From Plebeiibacterium marinum (GTDB lineage Bacteria; Bacteroidota; Bacteroidia; Bacteroidales; Marinilabiliaceae), in assembly GCF_026013615.1 (NCBI RefSeq), contig NZ_JAPDPI010000022.1, forward strand, positions 1-64,000: a DNA stretch of 64,000 bases, read 5' to 3'. Below are positions 1 to 9,900 of the stretch, piece after piece (the stretch's first letter is position 1; each line of letters starts with the position of its first letter). Under the pieces are notes generated by a model. That model searched no databases. It saw only the letters and a program-made list of their open reading frames with translations, and had not been told where the DNA came from. The translations under genes were made by a program, and so were the position numbers.

Positions 1-30
1 TTTGACTTATTTAGAATTTTATATCTAGAA

Positions 31-77
31 AAATACTATTCTCTGAAAACAATTAATTCTCAAAGAATAGTACTTTT
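31..77 (+). terminator. Hairpin with T-tract (TACTATTCT ... AGAATAGTA, then CTTTTT)
   Basis: 9-bp inverted repeat at 34-42/64-72 followed by T-rich tail. Confidence 0.5.
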
Positions 78-140
78 TCAGGTCTGACTATTTATAAGTC
101 GTTTTTTGTTTTATTTTGACAGGCTGGAGTTAGGGAAAAT

Positions 141-184
141 AAAAAGCGGCTTTAAGAAAAACATAACTTAAAGCCGCTTTTTAT
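141..184. terminator. Bidirectional intrinsic terminator (AAAAAGCGGCTTTAAG ... CTTAAAGCCGCTTTTT)
   Basis: Near-perfect 16-bp stem with A/T tracts on both sides, just downstream of the minus-strand CDS ending at 203. Confidence 0.8.
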
Positions 185-202
185 TAAATTATTCTGAATT
201 GA

Positions 203-1639
203 TTACCTGTGCGCAATCATCGATTTGTTTTTAAATCCTTTTGCCCCAAAAACAAAGTTAATACCAGTCATTAAAGAAAATGATTCCATATGTAAGGGAG
301 CAGGATAGCTTGTTCCATCATCTTCAATAGTATGGTATTTAAAAGGAATGTGGTCGGCAACAATGTAAAACTGTATTGGTCCGCCTTTTAATGCCAGCGC
401 TAAACCAATAGCACTGGAACCGTTAATTTCCTTGTTGTAATTGATACTTGCTGTAACAAAACTGTAAGGATTGAAATTAGCCGACAGGTTAAACTCCTGG
501 CGGAAATTGTATTTTTCAAAGGTGCTTCGCGACAATAATCCAAGGCTTACAGCGTGGTTTACTTTATATTGCCCCCCAATGTACAATGACGGGGTTAGTC
601 CGGTTGAGAATTTCTTATTGCCGGTTTCACCCTGTAGTACATCTGTAATTGAGTCCATTTCGTTCTCAAACATTTCGCCAATGCTGTCAAGGGTTAAAAC
701 ACCCACGTCTGCACCAGTAAATTTATATTCCCCGCTAAAGGATTGTGAATGTAAATCTTCTTTCCATTTGATGAACCCAAGGTTGTTTAATGCTGCCGAA
801 AAAACGATTTTGTCGCTATAGGCATAAACTCCTCCCAGGTCAAAAGCAATACCGCTGTTTTTAAATCCTGAGCCATATTTGCTATTGTATTCGCTGTCTT
901 CTAAATCCTGGAATTCAACATTGTCGGCAAAGCCATCTTCTCCTTCTTCCACTTCAAGAGGAGCCGATGCGTATATATTTCCTTTTACATTAAGAGTGTA
1001 TTCTTCCAGTCCTGTTTTGATAACAAAATTATCTATTTCAGATAATGAGGCCACTTGTCCGAATAAAGGTTTAACGTGGATACCAACTGTTAACTTTTCG
1101 TCAATTTTATGGGCGTAACCTAATGATATTTCTTTGTAGGCCATAAGCTTTTCCCCGGTTCTTGACAGGTCAAGTGTGGTATTTACCGGAAGCCCTTTGT
1201 CTGCTATCTCAAAAAAGTCGCTGGCTATATTGATCCTGGCGCTTATTTTTTCAGCAAAAGAAAAGGTAAAATACCCTCTTTCCCCGGTCCTGAATCCAAA
1301 ACCGATAGGGGCTATGCTTATTTCTGATGAGAGTGCACTTGATTTCCCAATACTGGTGTATAAATCGTCATAGTTAAACGATTTGTCAATAGGCGTAACC
1401 CACTGGCCGTTTTGTTTTTGTAATAAATCTTCGGCAGCCAGGTCGGTGTGGATGCCGGCATAAACACTTGGTATAGAAATATAAGTGTTGGCGCGGGGCA
1501 TCATGGCCGGGTTGCTGATGTTAACCTGTGGGAGGCATTCTAAATAATATGTGGATAAAGGGCTCTGGGCGCTTAGGTTTACACCATATAACAAAGTGGC
1601 AAAAACAATAACAGCGCGTATATATTTATTAAAAATCAT
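203..1639 (-). CDS. DUF5723-like outer-membrane beta-barrel family protein
   Basis: Signal peptide; 'NPAMMPRANTYISIPS' and repeated beta-strand pattern typical of PorV/DUF5723-like proteins. Confidence 0.65.
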   Translation of the reverse strand: MIFNKYIRAVIVFATLLYGVNLSAQSPLSTYYLECLPQVNISNPAMMPRANTYISIPSVYAGIHTDLAAEDLLQKQNGQWVTPIDKSFNYDDLYTSIGKSSALSSEISIAPIGFGFRTGERGYFTFSFAEKISARINIASDFFEIADKGLPVNTTLDLSRTGEKLMAYKEISLGYAHKIDEKLTVGIHVKPLFGQVASLSEIDNFVIKTGLEEYTLNVKGNIYASAPLEVEEGEDGFADNVEFQDLEDSEYNSKYGSGFKNSGIAFDLGGVYAYSDKIVFSAALNNLGFIKWKEDLHSQSFSGEYKFTGADVGVLTLDSIGEMFENEMDSITDVLQGETGNKKFSTGLTPSLYIGGQYKVNHAVSLGLLSRSTFEKYNFRQEFNLSANFNPYSFVTASINYNKEINGSSAIGLALALKGGPIQFYIVADHIPFKYHTIEDDGTSYPAPLHMESFSLMTGINFVFGAKGFKNKSMIAHR

Positions 1640-1663
1640 CTTCTTATTCTTAAATTGTTAACA

Positions 1664-3412
1664 TTACTCTATATTGCCTTTTGCTTCCATTGAAATGGAG
1701 ATGTCGCAATAGTTATCTTCCCGTATACGAACCAGTTTTTCACCATTTTCTGAGGTGGCAGATAATGTTTCTACAAATATGTACATCACTTCAGAATCCC
1801 TGAAAAGCTCCATTTGTTCCTGGGAAAGCTGTGCTGAAAAGCTGCTTGCTGATAGTTTGGTAACTATACCATTTGCATCAACTTCCGGTCCGGCAATGCT
1901 TACCGGGGTATCAAATAATTTGTCAACAATGTTATAGTTTGCATCCCTGAAAGATACTTGCATCATGATGTCAAATGGAATTCCATTGCTCATATTCAGA
2001 TGGATGGTTGCTTCTTCAAAGTTTTCGGTGAAGTCATCGTCCTCTCCTTCACCAACTTCTTCAACGTAATTAAAATCAACGGTATCGGTGCGGGCATATT
2101 GAGATGCTTTGAACCACAATGGTATTTTTATATTTACAGAAGCATTGACTTCACTTGTACGGCTGATAAAATAGGATTGAGAAGGATCTGAGCTGACAAT
2201 ATTGGTGGCAATTTCTCCAATAACCCGGTTGGGCTGAAATACACCCAGTTCCATTTCGAGGATATTTGAATTGTCGCCCGATATGACTTTGTTTGCCAAG
2301 GAAGGGGTGACAGGGTTGCCATAGGTTGCTGCTTCAACAGAGAATGTGTTGTCGTCTAATTCAAGCGTTTTGCTTGTTGATGAATAGGTATCTAAAAATG
2401 AAATCTCGTTGATGCTGGCTTCAAAAGGAACTCCAATTGTGCTGGATGTGTTCACGTCGATCCAAATATTCCCAAACTCAACCAGGCTGTTGATGTTCAT
2501 ATCCTCAAAAGCATCAAATTCAAGGTCGATACTTTCCGTGTCCATTGGGCGGGCATCAAAATATCCAAAAGCTACATCAGGCTCTATGTCTGTAATCAGG
2601 AAATTGACCTCTACAGGAGTTGGTATTGCAGGTGAAAGAGGGTCTATTTCAAGCGAAATGTTAGTAAACTCAATAACAACATTTACTATACCTGCCGGAT
2701 TGGCTTCGTCTTGTTGAAATTCTATTTCATACCCAGCCAGCGATTGTTGAAGCGAGTAAGTATTGTTGCCCGGAGTGCCATCAACGCTAAATGTTGTAGA
2801 TAAAATTTCTCCGTCTTTACTAACTTCAGGAAGTGATATTTTTACATCGGCCTGAAGTCCTGCCGGGGTGTTAATATTAAGGTTTAAATCTGCTCCAGAA
2901 ATAATCATGCGATCTAAACGGATGCCTTCATCCTCGCTCATGGTTATTGTTTCGGTATAGGTAACATCATCATATGGGATTAAGGCATTTGATGCTTTTA
3001 GTGTTGATTTTGAAGGTAATTCCACCGGGGTATAGTACCAGGAGTAATTCACATCAGATAATGTGTAAACATCATCTATTTCAAAAGGGTATTCCTCGCT
3101 GAATTCATAATACAGGTTTCCTTCGGCATCTTTTGTAATCCAGCCTTCTTCATCAACTTCTTCAAGAAAATCCTCTACTGAAATATGAAGGTTGCTAAGT
3201 GGTCCGGCAAACTCATACGTCCTGTTGGCTTCGTCTGCAATATCATCAACATTTATAGTGTCCTGTTCGCAGGAAGTAAGCATGCAAATGCCCGATAAGA
3301 ACACTGCGGTTATTAATTGATGCATTTTCAAATTAATAGATACAAGTTTATGTATCCAACTTCTTTTTTCAGGAAGTTTGTGTGTCATTTGATTTATCAT
3401 TTTAGTTTTCAT
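1664..3412 (-). CDS. Hypothetical secreted lipoprotein
   Basis: N-terminal hydrophobic segment with lipobox-like 'LTSCEQD'; beta-rich sequence. Confidence 0.55.
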   Translation of the reverse strand: MKTKMINQMTHKLPEKRSWIHKLVSINLKMHQLITAVFLSGICMLTSCEQDTINVDDIADEANRTYEFAGPLSNLHISVEDFLEEVDEEGWITKDAEGNLYYEFSEEYPFEIDDVYTLSDVNYSWYYTPVELPSKSTLKASNALIPYDDVTYTETITMSEDEGIRLDRMIISGADLNLNINTPAGLQADVKISLPEVSKDGEILSTTFSVDGTPGNNTYSLQQSLAGYEIEFQQDEANPAGIVNVVIEFTNISLEIDPLSPAIPTPVEVNFLITDIEPDVAFGYFDARPMDTESIDLEFDAFEDMNINSLVEFGNIWIDVNTSSTIGVPFEASINEISFLDTYSSTSKTLELDDNTFSVEAATYGNPVTPSLANKVISGDNSNILEMELGVFQPNRVIGEIATNIVSSDPSQSYFISRTSEVNASVNIKIPLWFKASQYARTDTVDFNYVEEVGEGEDDDFTENFEEATIHLNMSNGIPFDIMMQVSFRDANYNIVDKLFDTPVSIAGPEVDANGIVTKLSASSFSAQLSQEQMELFRDSEVMYIFVETLSATSENGEKLVRIREDNYCDISISMEAKGNIE

Positions 3413-3418
3413 TATTAA

Positions 3419-4306
3419 TTACTCGTTTACACTTATTGAATAAATGTCGTACCCGCCATTGCCACCATCTCTGTCTGAAGAAAATAAAATGATGTTGTCA
3501 CCAGGGTAGGGTTGAAAGAAAAGTTCGTTTGCCGGCGAATTGATCATGGATCCCATGTTTACAGGTTCGGTCCATGAGCCATCTTCGTTTTTAGTGGTTT
3601 TAAATATGTCGTAACCTCCCAGACTGTCGTGACCTTCTGATGAAAAGTACAGGGTGTTGCCATCCGGGGATATATATACAGCTTCCTCGTTGTATTTTGT
3701 GTTGATTACAGATCCCAGGTTCTGTAATCCGCTAAAACGGCCTGATCCGTTGTGCTTGCAAACCCAGATGTCTTTTTTTCCATGTCCACCCACTCTGTCT
3801 ATTACAACATAGGCCGATCCGTCTTCTGCGATAGAAATGCTCGATTCGCGATAGGCAACATGGTTGATGGCACCTTTGAGTATTTTCTTCTTCAGGACTT
3901 TGCCGTAGTTTATTTTTGCCGAGTTAAGGGAGCCGTTTTTTCTCTTCCCTTTATAGAAAAGAATCTTTTCGTTTTTGCTGTCTACACCAGCGATGCTAAT
4001 ATGAACCGATTTTTTGAATCCTTTGGTTGGATAAACCTGGATACTTGAATCGTTTGGTGCCCCTAGGCAATAATAGATTTTTTCGTTACCATGGGTGTTC
4101 ATCTTTTTACCCCTGGTAGAGGTAAAATACATTAATGAGTCCCAAGGGGTAACCAGAGCGGCATATTCGTTAGCGCTTGTGTTGATTGTTGGCCCCAGGT
4201 TTTGGGGATAATCCTTAAATGAGACCGTATTTTCTGTGCTGTTTTGGCTATAGGTTGCAGCTCCTGTTAAGGCCGTAATCAGGAATAGAGTAAAGAATTT
4301 TCTCAT
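3419..4306 (-). CDS. PD40/TolB-like beta-propeller secreted protein
   Basis: Repeats such as 'ISPDGNTLYFSSEGHDSLGGYDIFKT' and 'ILFSSDRDGGNGGYDIYS'. Confidence 0.8.
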   Translation of the reverse strand: MRKFFTLFLITALTGAATYSQNSTENTVSFKDYPQNLGPTINTSANEYAALVTPWDSLMYFTSTRGKKMNTHGNEKIYYCLGAPNDSSIQVYPTKGFKKSVHISIAGVDSKNEKILFYKGKRKNGSLNSAKINYGKVLKKKILKGAINHVAYRESSISIAEDGSAYVVIDRVGGHGKKDIWVCKHNGSGRFSGLQNLGSVINTKYNEEAVYISPDGNTLYFSSEGHDSLGGYDIFKTTKNEDGSWTEPVNMGSMINSPANELFFQPYPGDNIILFSSDRDGGNGGYDIYSISVNE

Positions 4307-4597
4307 GAGTTTTTATATTTTTTCTTTTTATGTGTGCAAAGAAACAGATTGCCTGTAAAATGTCAATTAATTTATAGTTAAATGTCGTGAAATGTACGCC
4401 GTGTAATTATAAAAGGTTTGAAAATTGTGATAAATAATAGCTTTTTTTACGCAAAGTAAATGTTAAGAATAAAATAGGGGAATGTTTGTGTACTTGTTTG
4501 GTCAAATATTTCGTTTGATTGGTCGATGTTTTTATGTGACATATATATAATTTGATAATTTTGTTAGGAGTGATTAATGTGAGCTTTTCTAAACTAT

Positions 4598-4798
4598 ATG
4601 CGGAAAGATTATAAGAAATTTAGTGAATTTATAGATAGTGTTACTTTTACATTTGATCCTGAAATGGATGTTGGTGAGATTGAGCGAAAGATAAAAAGTC
4701 AGATACCTGAGCATACATTGCCAAATCAGTTCTATTACATAACAAATAATTATACCCGGGAGATTATATATGTTTCCGAAAGTATTACTGAATATTAA
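4598..4798 (+). pseudogene. Truncated N-terminal fragment resembling a PAS/LuxR-type regulator
   Basis: 66 aa ending '...PNQFYYITNNYTREIIYVSESITEY' then stop; looks like the start of a sensor domain with no continuation. Confidence 0.4.
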
Positions 4799-4856
4799 AA
4801 ACACTGCACAATTGATGTTGGAATATGTGCAAAGTAGAAGATAAACTTTACAGGTT

Positions 4857-5591
4857 ATGAATATTTTATTTATACCAGGGAATTCGCAAAGTGTGGATTC
4901 TTTTTCAGAACAAATAGGTAGTTCATTATTTGATAAGCACCAATTAACTGTATTTGACTTAGAGGGTGAGGTAAATGCACTTGAAAATCCTGGTCCGATA
5001 TCATTTTTTTCTGATTTAAAGGAGCGTTTATTGGAGTTGCACAGGTTTAAAAAATTTGATTGTGTTGTGGGGCATTCCTGGGGAGGGCATTTAATTGCTG
5101 AAAGTGTTGCCCAAATGGAAGGGGTGAAAGGAATTGTGACTTTTGGAGCTCCATTTATAGCAAAGCCGCCTCGTATGGAAGATTCGTTTCTGCCTAATCC
5201 AGCAGTCCCTTTGTTTTTTACTAAAAATTTAAATGATGAGCAATTGGTGCAATTGGCAAAGGCTTGTTTGTATAATAAAGACTGGGTTCAACATATTTTT
5301 AATGGTATGAAGAAAAGTTCCGGGATAATTAGGGAATTAACCCCGGCGGCAATTTCTACAGGGAGTTATGTGGATGAGGTTGAGCAGGTGGCAAAGCTTA
5401 GTATTCCTATATGCATAGTTCATGGTGAAAAGGATGAAATGGTTAATGCTGACTATTACGGCACAATGGATATTCCTACATTATGGGGTGGCGAGGTGTT
5501 TCGTATTTCAGGTTCAGGACACTTTCCTCAGCTTGAAAACGCCGAAGAATTTAATAATTTGCTGGCTCGTTTTTTTGAAGACTTATGCTAA
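4857..5591 (+). CDS. Alpha/beta hydrolase
   Basis: 'GHSWGG' nucleophile elbow, 'VHGEKDEMV', 'GSGHFPQLENAEEF'. Confidence 0.85.
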   Translation: MNILFIPGNSQSVDSFSEQIGSSLFDKHQLTVFDLEGEVNALENPGPISFFSDLKERLLELHRFKKFDCVVGHSWGGHLIAESVAQMEGVKGIVTFGAPFIAKPPRMEDSFLPNPAVPLFFTKNLNDEQLVQLAKACLYNKDWVQHIFNGMKKSSGIIRELTPAAISTGSYVDEVEQVAKLSIPICIVHGEKDEMVNADYYGTMDIPTLWGGEVFRISGSGHFPQLENAEEFNNLLARFFEDLC

Positions 5592-5611
5592 TACTGGTTT
5601 TGTAGAAAATA

Positions 5612-5645
5612 AAAACGGACATTGTGTTTCCCCCACAATGCCCGT
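5612..5645 (-). terminator. Intrinsic terminator downstream of proline dehydrogenase
   Basis: On the minus strand ACGGGCATTGTG-loop-CACAATGTCCGT followed by TTTTTA. Confidence 0.7.
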
Positions 5646-5671
5646 CTCATAAACATAACCAATATATTAAC

Positions 5672-6589
5672 CTAACCTTTTACAAAAATAGATTTAATGA
5701 TGTGTTGTGCCATTTTGGGGTTTTCCTTCAGTCGCCTGGTTGAATAGCCAAACCAGTCCTTCCCATATGGAACATACACTCTCATTTCGTGTCCGTCTCC
5801 AACGATGCTGTTTCTTAATTCAGGAGTTACTCCATACAGCATTTGGAATTCGTACATATCTTTGGGCACATTGTATTTTTTTATTAATTCAAGTGCTCCT
5901 TTAACCAAAGCTTTGTCGTGTGTTGCGATACCTACGTAAACACCTTTAAAAAGTAGTTTTTCCAAAAGTTTTAAGTAGTTCTCGTTTATTTTTTTTGGAT
6001 CTTTGATTGCAATTTTTTCCGGCTCCACATAAATGCCTTTGCATAGTCTGAAATTCAATGGAGAATCCGGAGTGTGCAGATGCATCAAGTCATCAATGTC
6101 CTTGCTTGTTCTATGCAAGTAGGCTTGTAAAACCAGTCCTACGGTTTTAGGGAATTCGTGTTTTAGCCTTTTATACAGAGTCAGCTCCAGATCAACGCAT
6201 TCAGAATCTTCCATATCAATCCTCACAAAACTATTGTGCCTGGCAGCAAGTTCAACTATAGTGCGGATGTTTTGATAACATTTTTCCGGATCGAGCAATA
6301 GGCCGAAGCTGGTTGGTTTTAATGAATAATTGCCTTTAATGTTGGCATTTTCAAAAGCACCTATGATATGAAGATATTGATCGCGGTTTTTAGTCGCCTG
6401 ACTAAGGTTTGTGATAAACTCACCCAATAGGTCGATAGTTACCATAACGCCATGCTCATTTAAGCTTTTGGAAGCTGTGATGGCTTCTTCAATTGTTTCC
6501 CCTGCAATGTATTTTTTAGAAAAAACCCATACAAACTTCTTTGGGAAGTAGGGAACAACTGATGCTATTGCTTTATTTATCATATTCAT
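5672..6589 (-). CDS. putA: Proline dehydrogenase family protein
   Basis: 'FVRIDMEDSECVDLEL', 'FRLCKGIYVEP', 'EFQMLYGV', 'RVYVPYGKDWFGYSTRRLKE'. Confidence 0.9.
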   Translation of the reverse strand: MNMINKAIASVVPYFPKKFVWVFSKKYIAGETIEEAITASKSLNEHGVMVTIDLLGEFITNLSQATKNRDQYLHIIGAFENANIKGNYSLKPTSFGLLLDPEKCYQNIRTIVELAARHNSFVRIDMEDSECVDLELTLYKRLKHEFPKTVGLVLQAYLHRTSKDIDDLMHLHTPDSPLNFRLCKGIYVEPEKIAIKDPKKINENYLKLLEKLLFKGVYVGIATHDKALVKGALELIKKYNVPKDMYEFQMLYGVTPELRNSIVGDGHEMRVYVPYGKDWFGYSTRRLKENPKMAQHIIKSIFVKG

Positions 6590-6610
6590 AAATTTACTTA
6601 CTAATAAAAT

Positions 6611-6638
6611 CTTACAAAATACAAGCGTATTTTGTAAG
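6611..6638. promoter_or_regulatory. 28-bp palindrome upstream of proline dehydrogenase (CTTACAAAATAC-aagc-GTATTTTGTAAG)
   Basis: Perfect 12-bp arms, 21 nt upstream of the start codon. Confidence 0.5.
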
Positions 6639-6998
6639 AATAGTAAATAACCAGACTGTTATTAACGATGTAAAATTCTACTTTTGGTGAAATATAAAAA
6701 ATGACGAATCTCATTAAAACCCTTGAAAATAGGGAGATGCTGATATAAATCATGTAATTAACATACGTTTACAAATGTGGGTTTGTAGTTAAAGTTAAAA
6801 TTGTAAGTAGTTTGTGGTGTGTATGTTGTTTGTTGATCATAATGTAGTTTGGAGGGAGTGTATTTGTCCATGTAAATATTTGCATTGTTTAAAGATGTTG
6901 ATCAAATATTTTTTTAAAACAATCTAAAAAAAATGTGTTTTCATCAAAACTATTTTTAAAATTCCTCGTTAAATGGCATAACACAAAACGAAACCAAG

Positions 6999-9900
6999 GT
7001 GAAAATTCAACACAACACAACAATACACCTGGTACTTTTTTTATTTTTGACATCCCTGCTTCCATCAAAAGTTTTGTCGCAGGACTGTTCGTATTTATCT
7101 AAGGCCAATGATATTGTGCCTAATGGTAAATGTGCTCCCGTTGATGTAGTGTGGGTAGTAACCTACCGGGGGGTTAATAATCAAGGAGCCAGTGTTCAGA
7201 TACAATATGATTGGGACGATGGAAACCCTGTTGAAGTAATAGATGCTTCAAACCCAGGGGTTGATCCCAAAGAGTGGCAAGCTACACATGCCCATACTTA
7301 TCCAAATACAGGAGATTTATGTAATTACCATCCAAGGGCAACCTTAGTTGTTAATGGAGTGGTATGTACGAGTTCTGTGCAGGAACAAATTGTAACAGTT
7401 TGGGATACTGACGACAGGAATGGAGGAGAGCTTGCAATTGATCCTCAGGTGTATCCGATATGTGTTGGTAATGGTGCCACTTTTCATTTTACGGATAATA
7501 GTCAGTGGAATTGTACTCCTCCGGATGAAAATGACGTTATTAATAATGAAGACAGGTGGATTCAGTGGATTTATGGAACGGGAGGAACTACTATAGTTGA
7601 TGCAGAAGTGGGTGGTGTAGTCAGGACTTATCCTTTTGCCGGGAGTATTGATCATGTTCCTGGTCCTATCGAAGGGCCAATAGCCCCATATAATACCACA
7701 ATGGATATAACAATCCCGGATCACCATCCGGTGGGTGCATTTTTTGAAGTTACTTTAAGGAATTGGAATGTTTGTAATCCCTATGATGAAAACTTAACGG
7801 ATGGCTTGCCTCCTGCGGATCCCTTAAACGGGGATTATCCTCCGGTTACTACTACTGCAATGGCATTGATTGTTCCGTTGCCCAAAGCAAATATAAATGC
7901 GGTTCCGGATGTATGTGTGTCTGACGCTGCTTTTATGTTGATTGCCGCAGATGGAGGTGGTCAGTGGAGCGGCCCTGGTATAACAGATGCCTGGAGCGGT
8001 ATGTTTGATCCAGGGACTGCCGGCCCGGGTACCCATACTATTACGTATAATATTACTGATGGGAATGGATGTTCGGATGTTGGGCAGGTGGATATTAATG
8101 TACTTGCAGGGCCTCAGGCTGGTATTCTGCAAGGAGGAACTACTAGTTTATGTCCCGGTATTTCCTTGTCGTTAGATGGAAATCCTACAGGAGGAGTTTC
8201 TCCATATACCCATTTGTGGAAAGGAGATATTGCTCCCCTGAATGATATTTCGGTTGTTGACCCGGTTTTTTCTACCAATACGGTGTCTTCATATGAGTTG
8301 ATATACAGGGTGGAGGATAATAATGGTTGTTTTGATGAAGATACGTTGGATTTAACTGTTGAAGAGGTAAGTATTTCGTTTGCGAATACTGCCTTAGAGC
8401 TCTGTAAGGGAGATGTGGTAACAATGGCACCCTCGCCAGGTGGGGGCTCCGGTAATTATGTTTTTCACCAGTGGACGGGAGCCCGCGTTGACAAGCTTTC
8501 GGATGTGAATATCCAGAATCCGCAATTTAGTGCCGATGAAGTGGGAACCTTTGTATATACTTACACCGTTAGGGATGCCGATGGTTGTGAGGATTCTGAT
8601 GATATTACGGTTGTAGTTTATGATCAGCCGGTTGCAAATGCTGGAATTGATATTGATCAATGTGGCTTGCAAACCTCATTGGCGGCAGTTCCGAGTGTGG
8701 GCAATGGTTTCTGGAAAGTAGTTAATGGTAGTGGGGTGTTGACCTTTTCTGATTTTAGTGCTCCGGATGCAATAGTAGTGTCAGATGTATATGGGAGTTA
8801 TGATTTAAGGTGGGTTGAAGATAATAATTCATGTAGCGATTCTGCAGATATTACGGTTTCTTTTACAGAGGTTCCTAATCCATCAGTTATGGCAGATAAA
8901 GATACCTGTGGTTTGTCGATGAAGTTGGTTGCCTATCCGCATATTGGTGTTGGACAGTGGATTAAATCAAGTGGCCCAGGTAGTGTGGTTTTTGATGATG
9001 TAGCAAATGACACCACAAATGTTTTGGTGGATGCGGCAGGAGCCTATGAGTTTACCTATTTTGAAGATAATGGTAATGGATGTGTAGGGGATGCTACGGT
9101 AAGTATTACTTTTTACCGGGTTCCGGAGGCAAATATAACGCCACCGCCGGCTATCCATTGTACGCCTTTTGAATTACAGTTTGAAAATTTATCGGTTAAT
9201 GCAGATAGTTATTACTGGGATTTTGGAAATGGAAATATTTCTGTTGAAGAGAGTCCTGTTCAGGTGTTTAGTAACAATACACCTAATCCGGTAACTTATG
9301 ATATAATGCTTATTGCCAATACGGTTGATGGATGTTCGGACACTATTGATGCATCTATAGAGATTGCTCCTGCACCTGTTTCGTATTTTGAAATGGATAA
9401 TTCAATAGGTTGTTCGCCTTTGGAAACGGATTTTACAAATAAATCGCAAGGGGCTACTTTTTATGAATGGGACTTTGGAGATGGGGCAGATAGTGAAACG
9501 TCAGAGCATGTATCTCATGTTTTTAACAATAAAGAAGTGTATACCCAGTCGTTTGGTGTGCAGTTGGTTGTTAAAAACGATTATAATTGTACCGATACTT
9601 CCAGATTATATACAACTGTGTATCCGTTGCAGGATTTTAATTTAGTAGCAGAACCGGATAGCGGATGCTCTCCTCTTAAAGTAAGCTTTGTGGCTGACGC
9701 CGGAGCCTTTAAGTATGAGTGGGATCTGGGGGATGGGAATCTTAATCAGGGCATTCATTTGTATACCAAAGTTTTTACAAATGACACAAAAGGAAAGGAA
9801 AGACATTCGGTAACATTGTATTCAACGTCTGTTTATGGTTGTGTGGATACAACAGAAACGGAAGTGGTGGTGTTACCTTCGCCAGGTGCAAATTTTGAGC

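Noticed and set aside
471-1373. Plus-strand ORFs (116, 79 and 65 aa) within the DUF5723-like gene
   Set aside because: Antisense shadow ORFs of a well-supported CDS; no family features.
4589-4804. 71-aa minus-strand ORF
   Set aside because: Mirror of the 66-aa plus-strand fragment, which has the more protein-like sequence.
7344-8672. Several minus-strand ORFs under the PKD giant gene
   Set aside because: Antisense to a long PKD CDS; composition typical of shadow ORFs.
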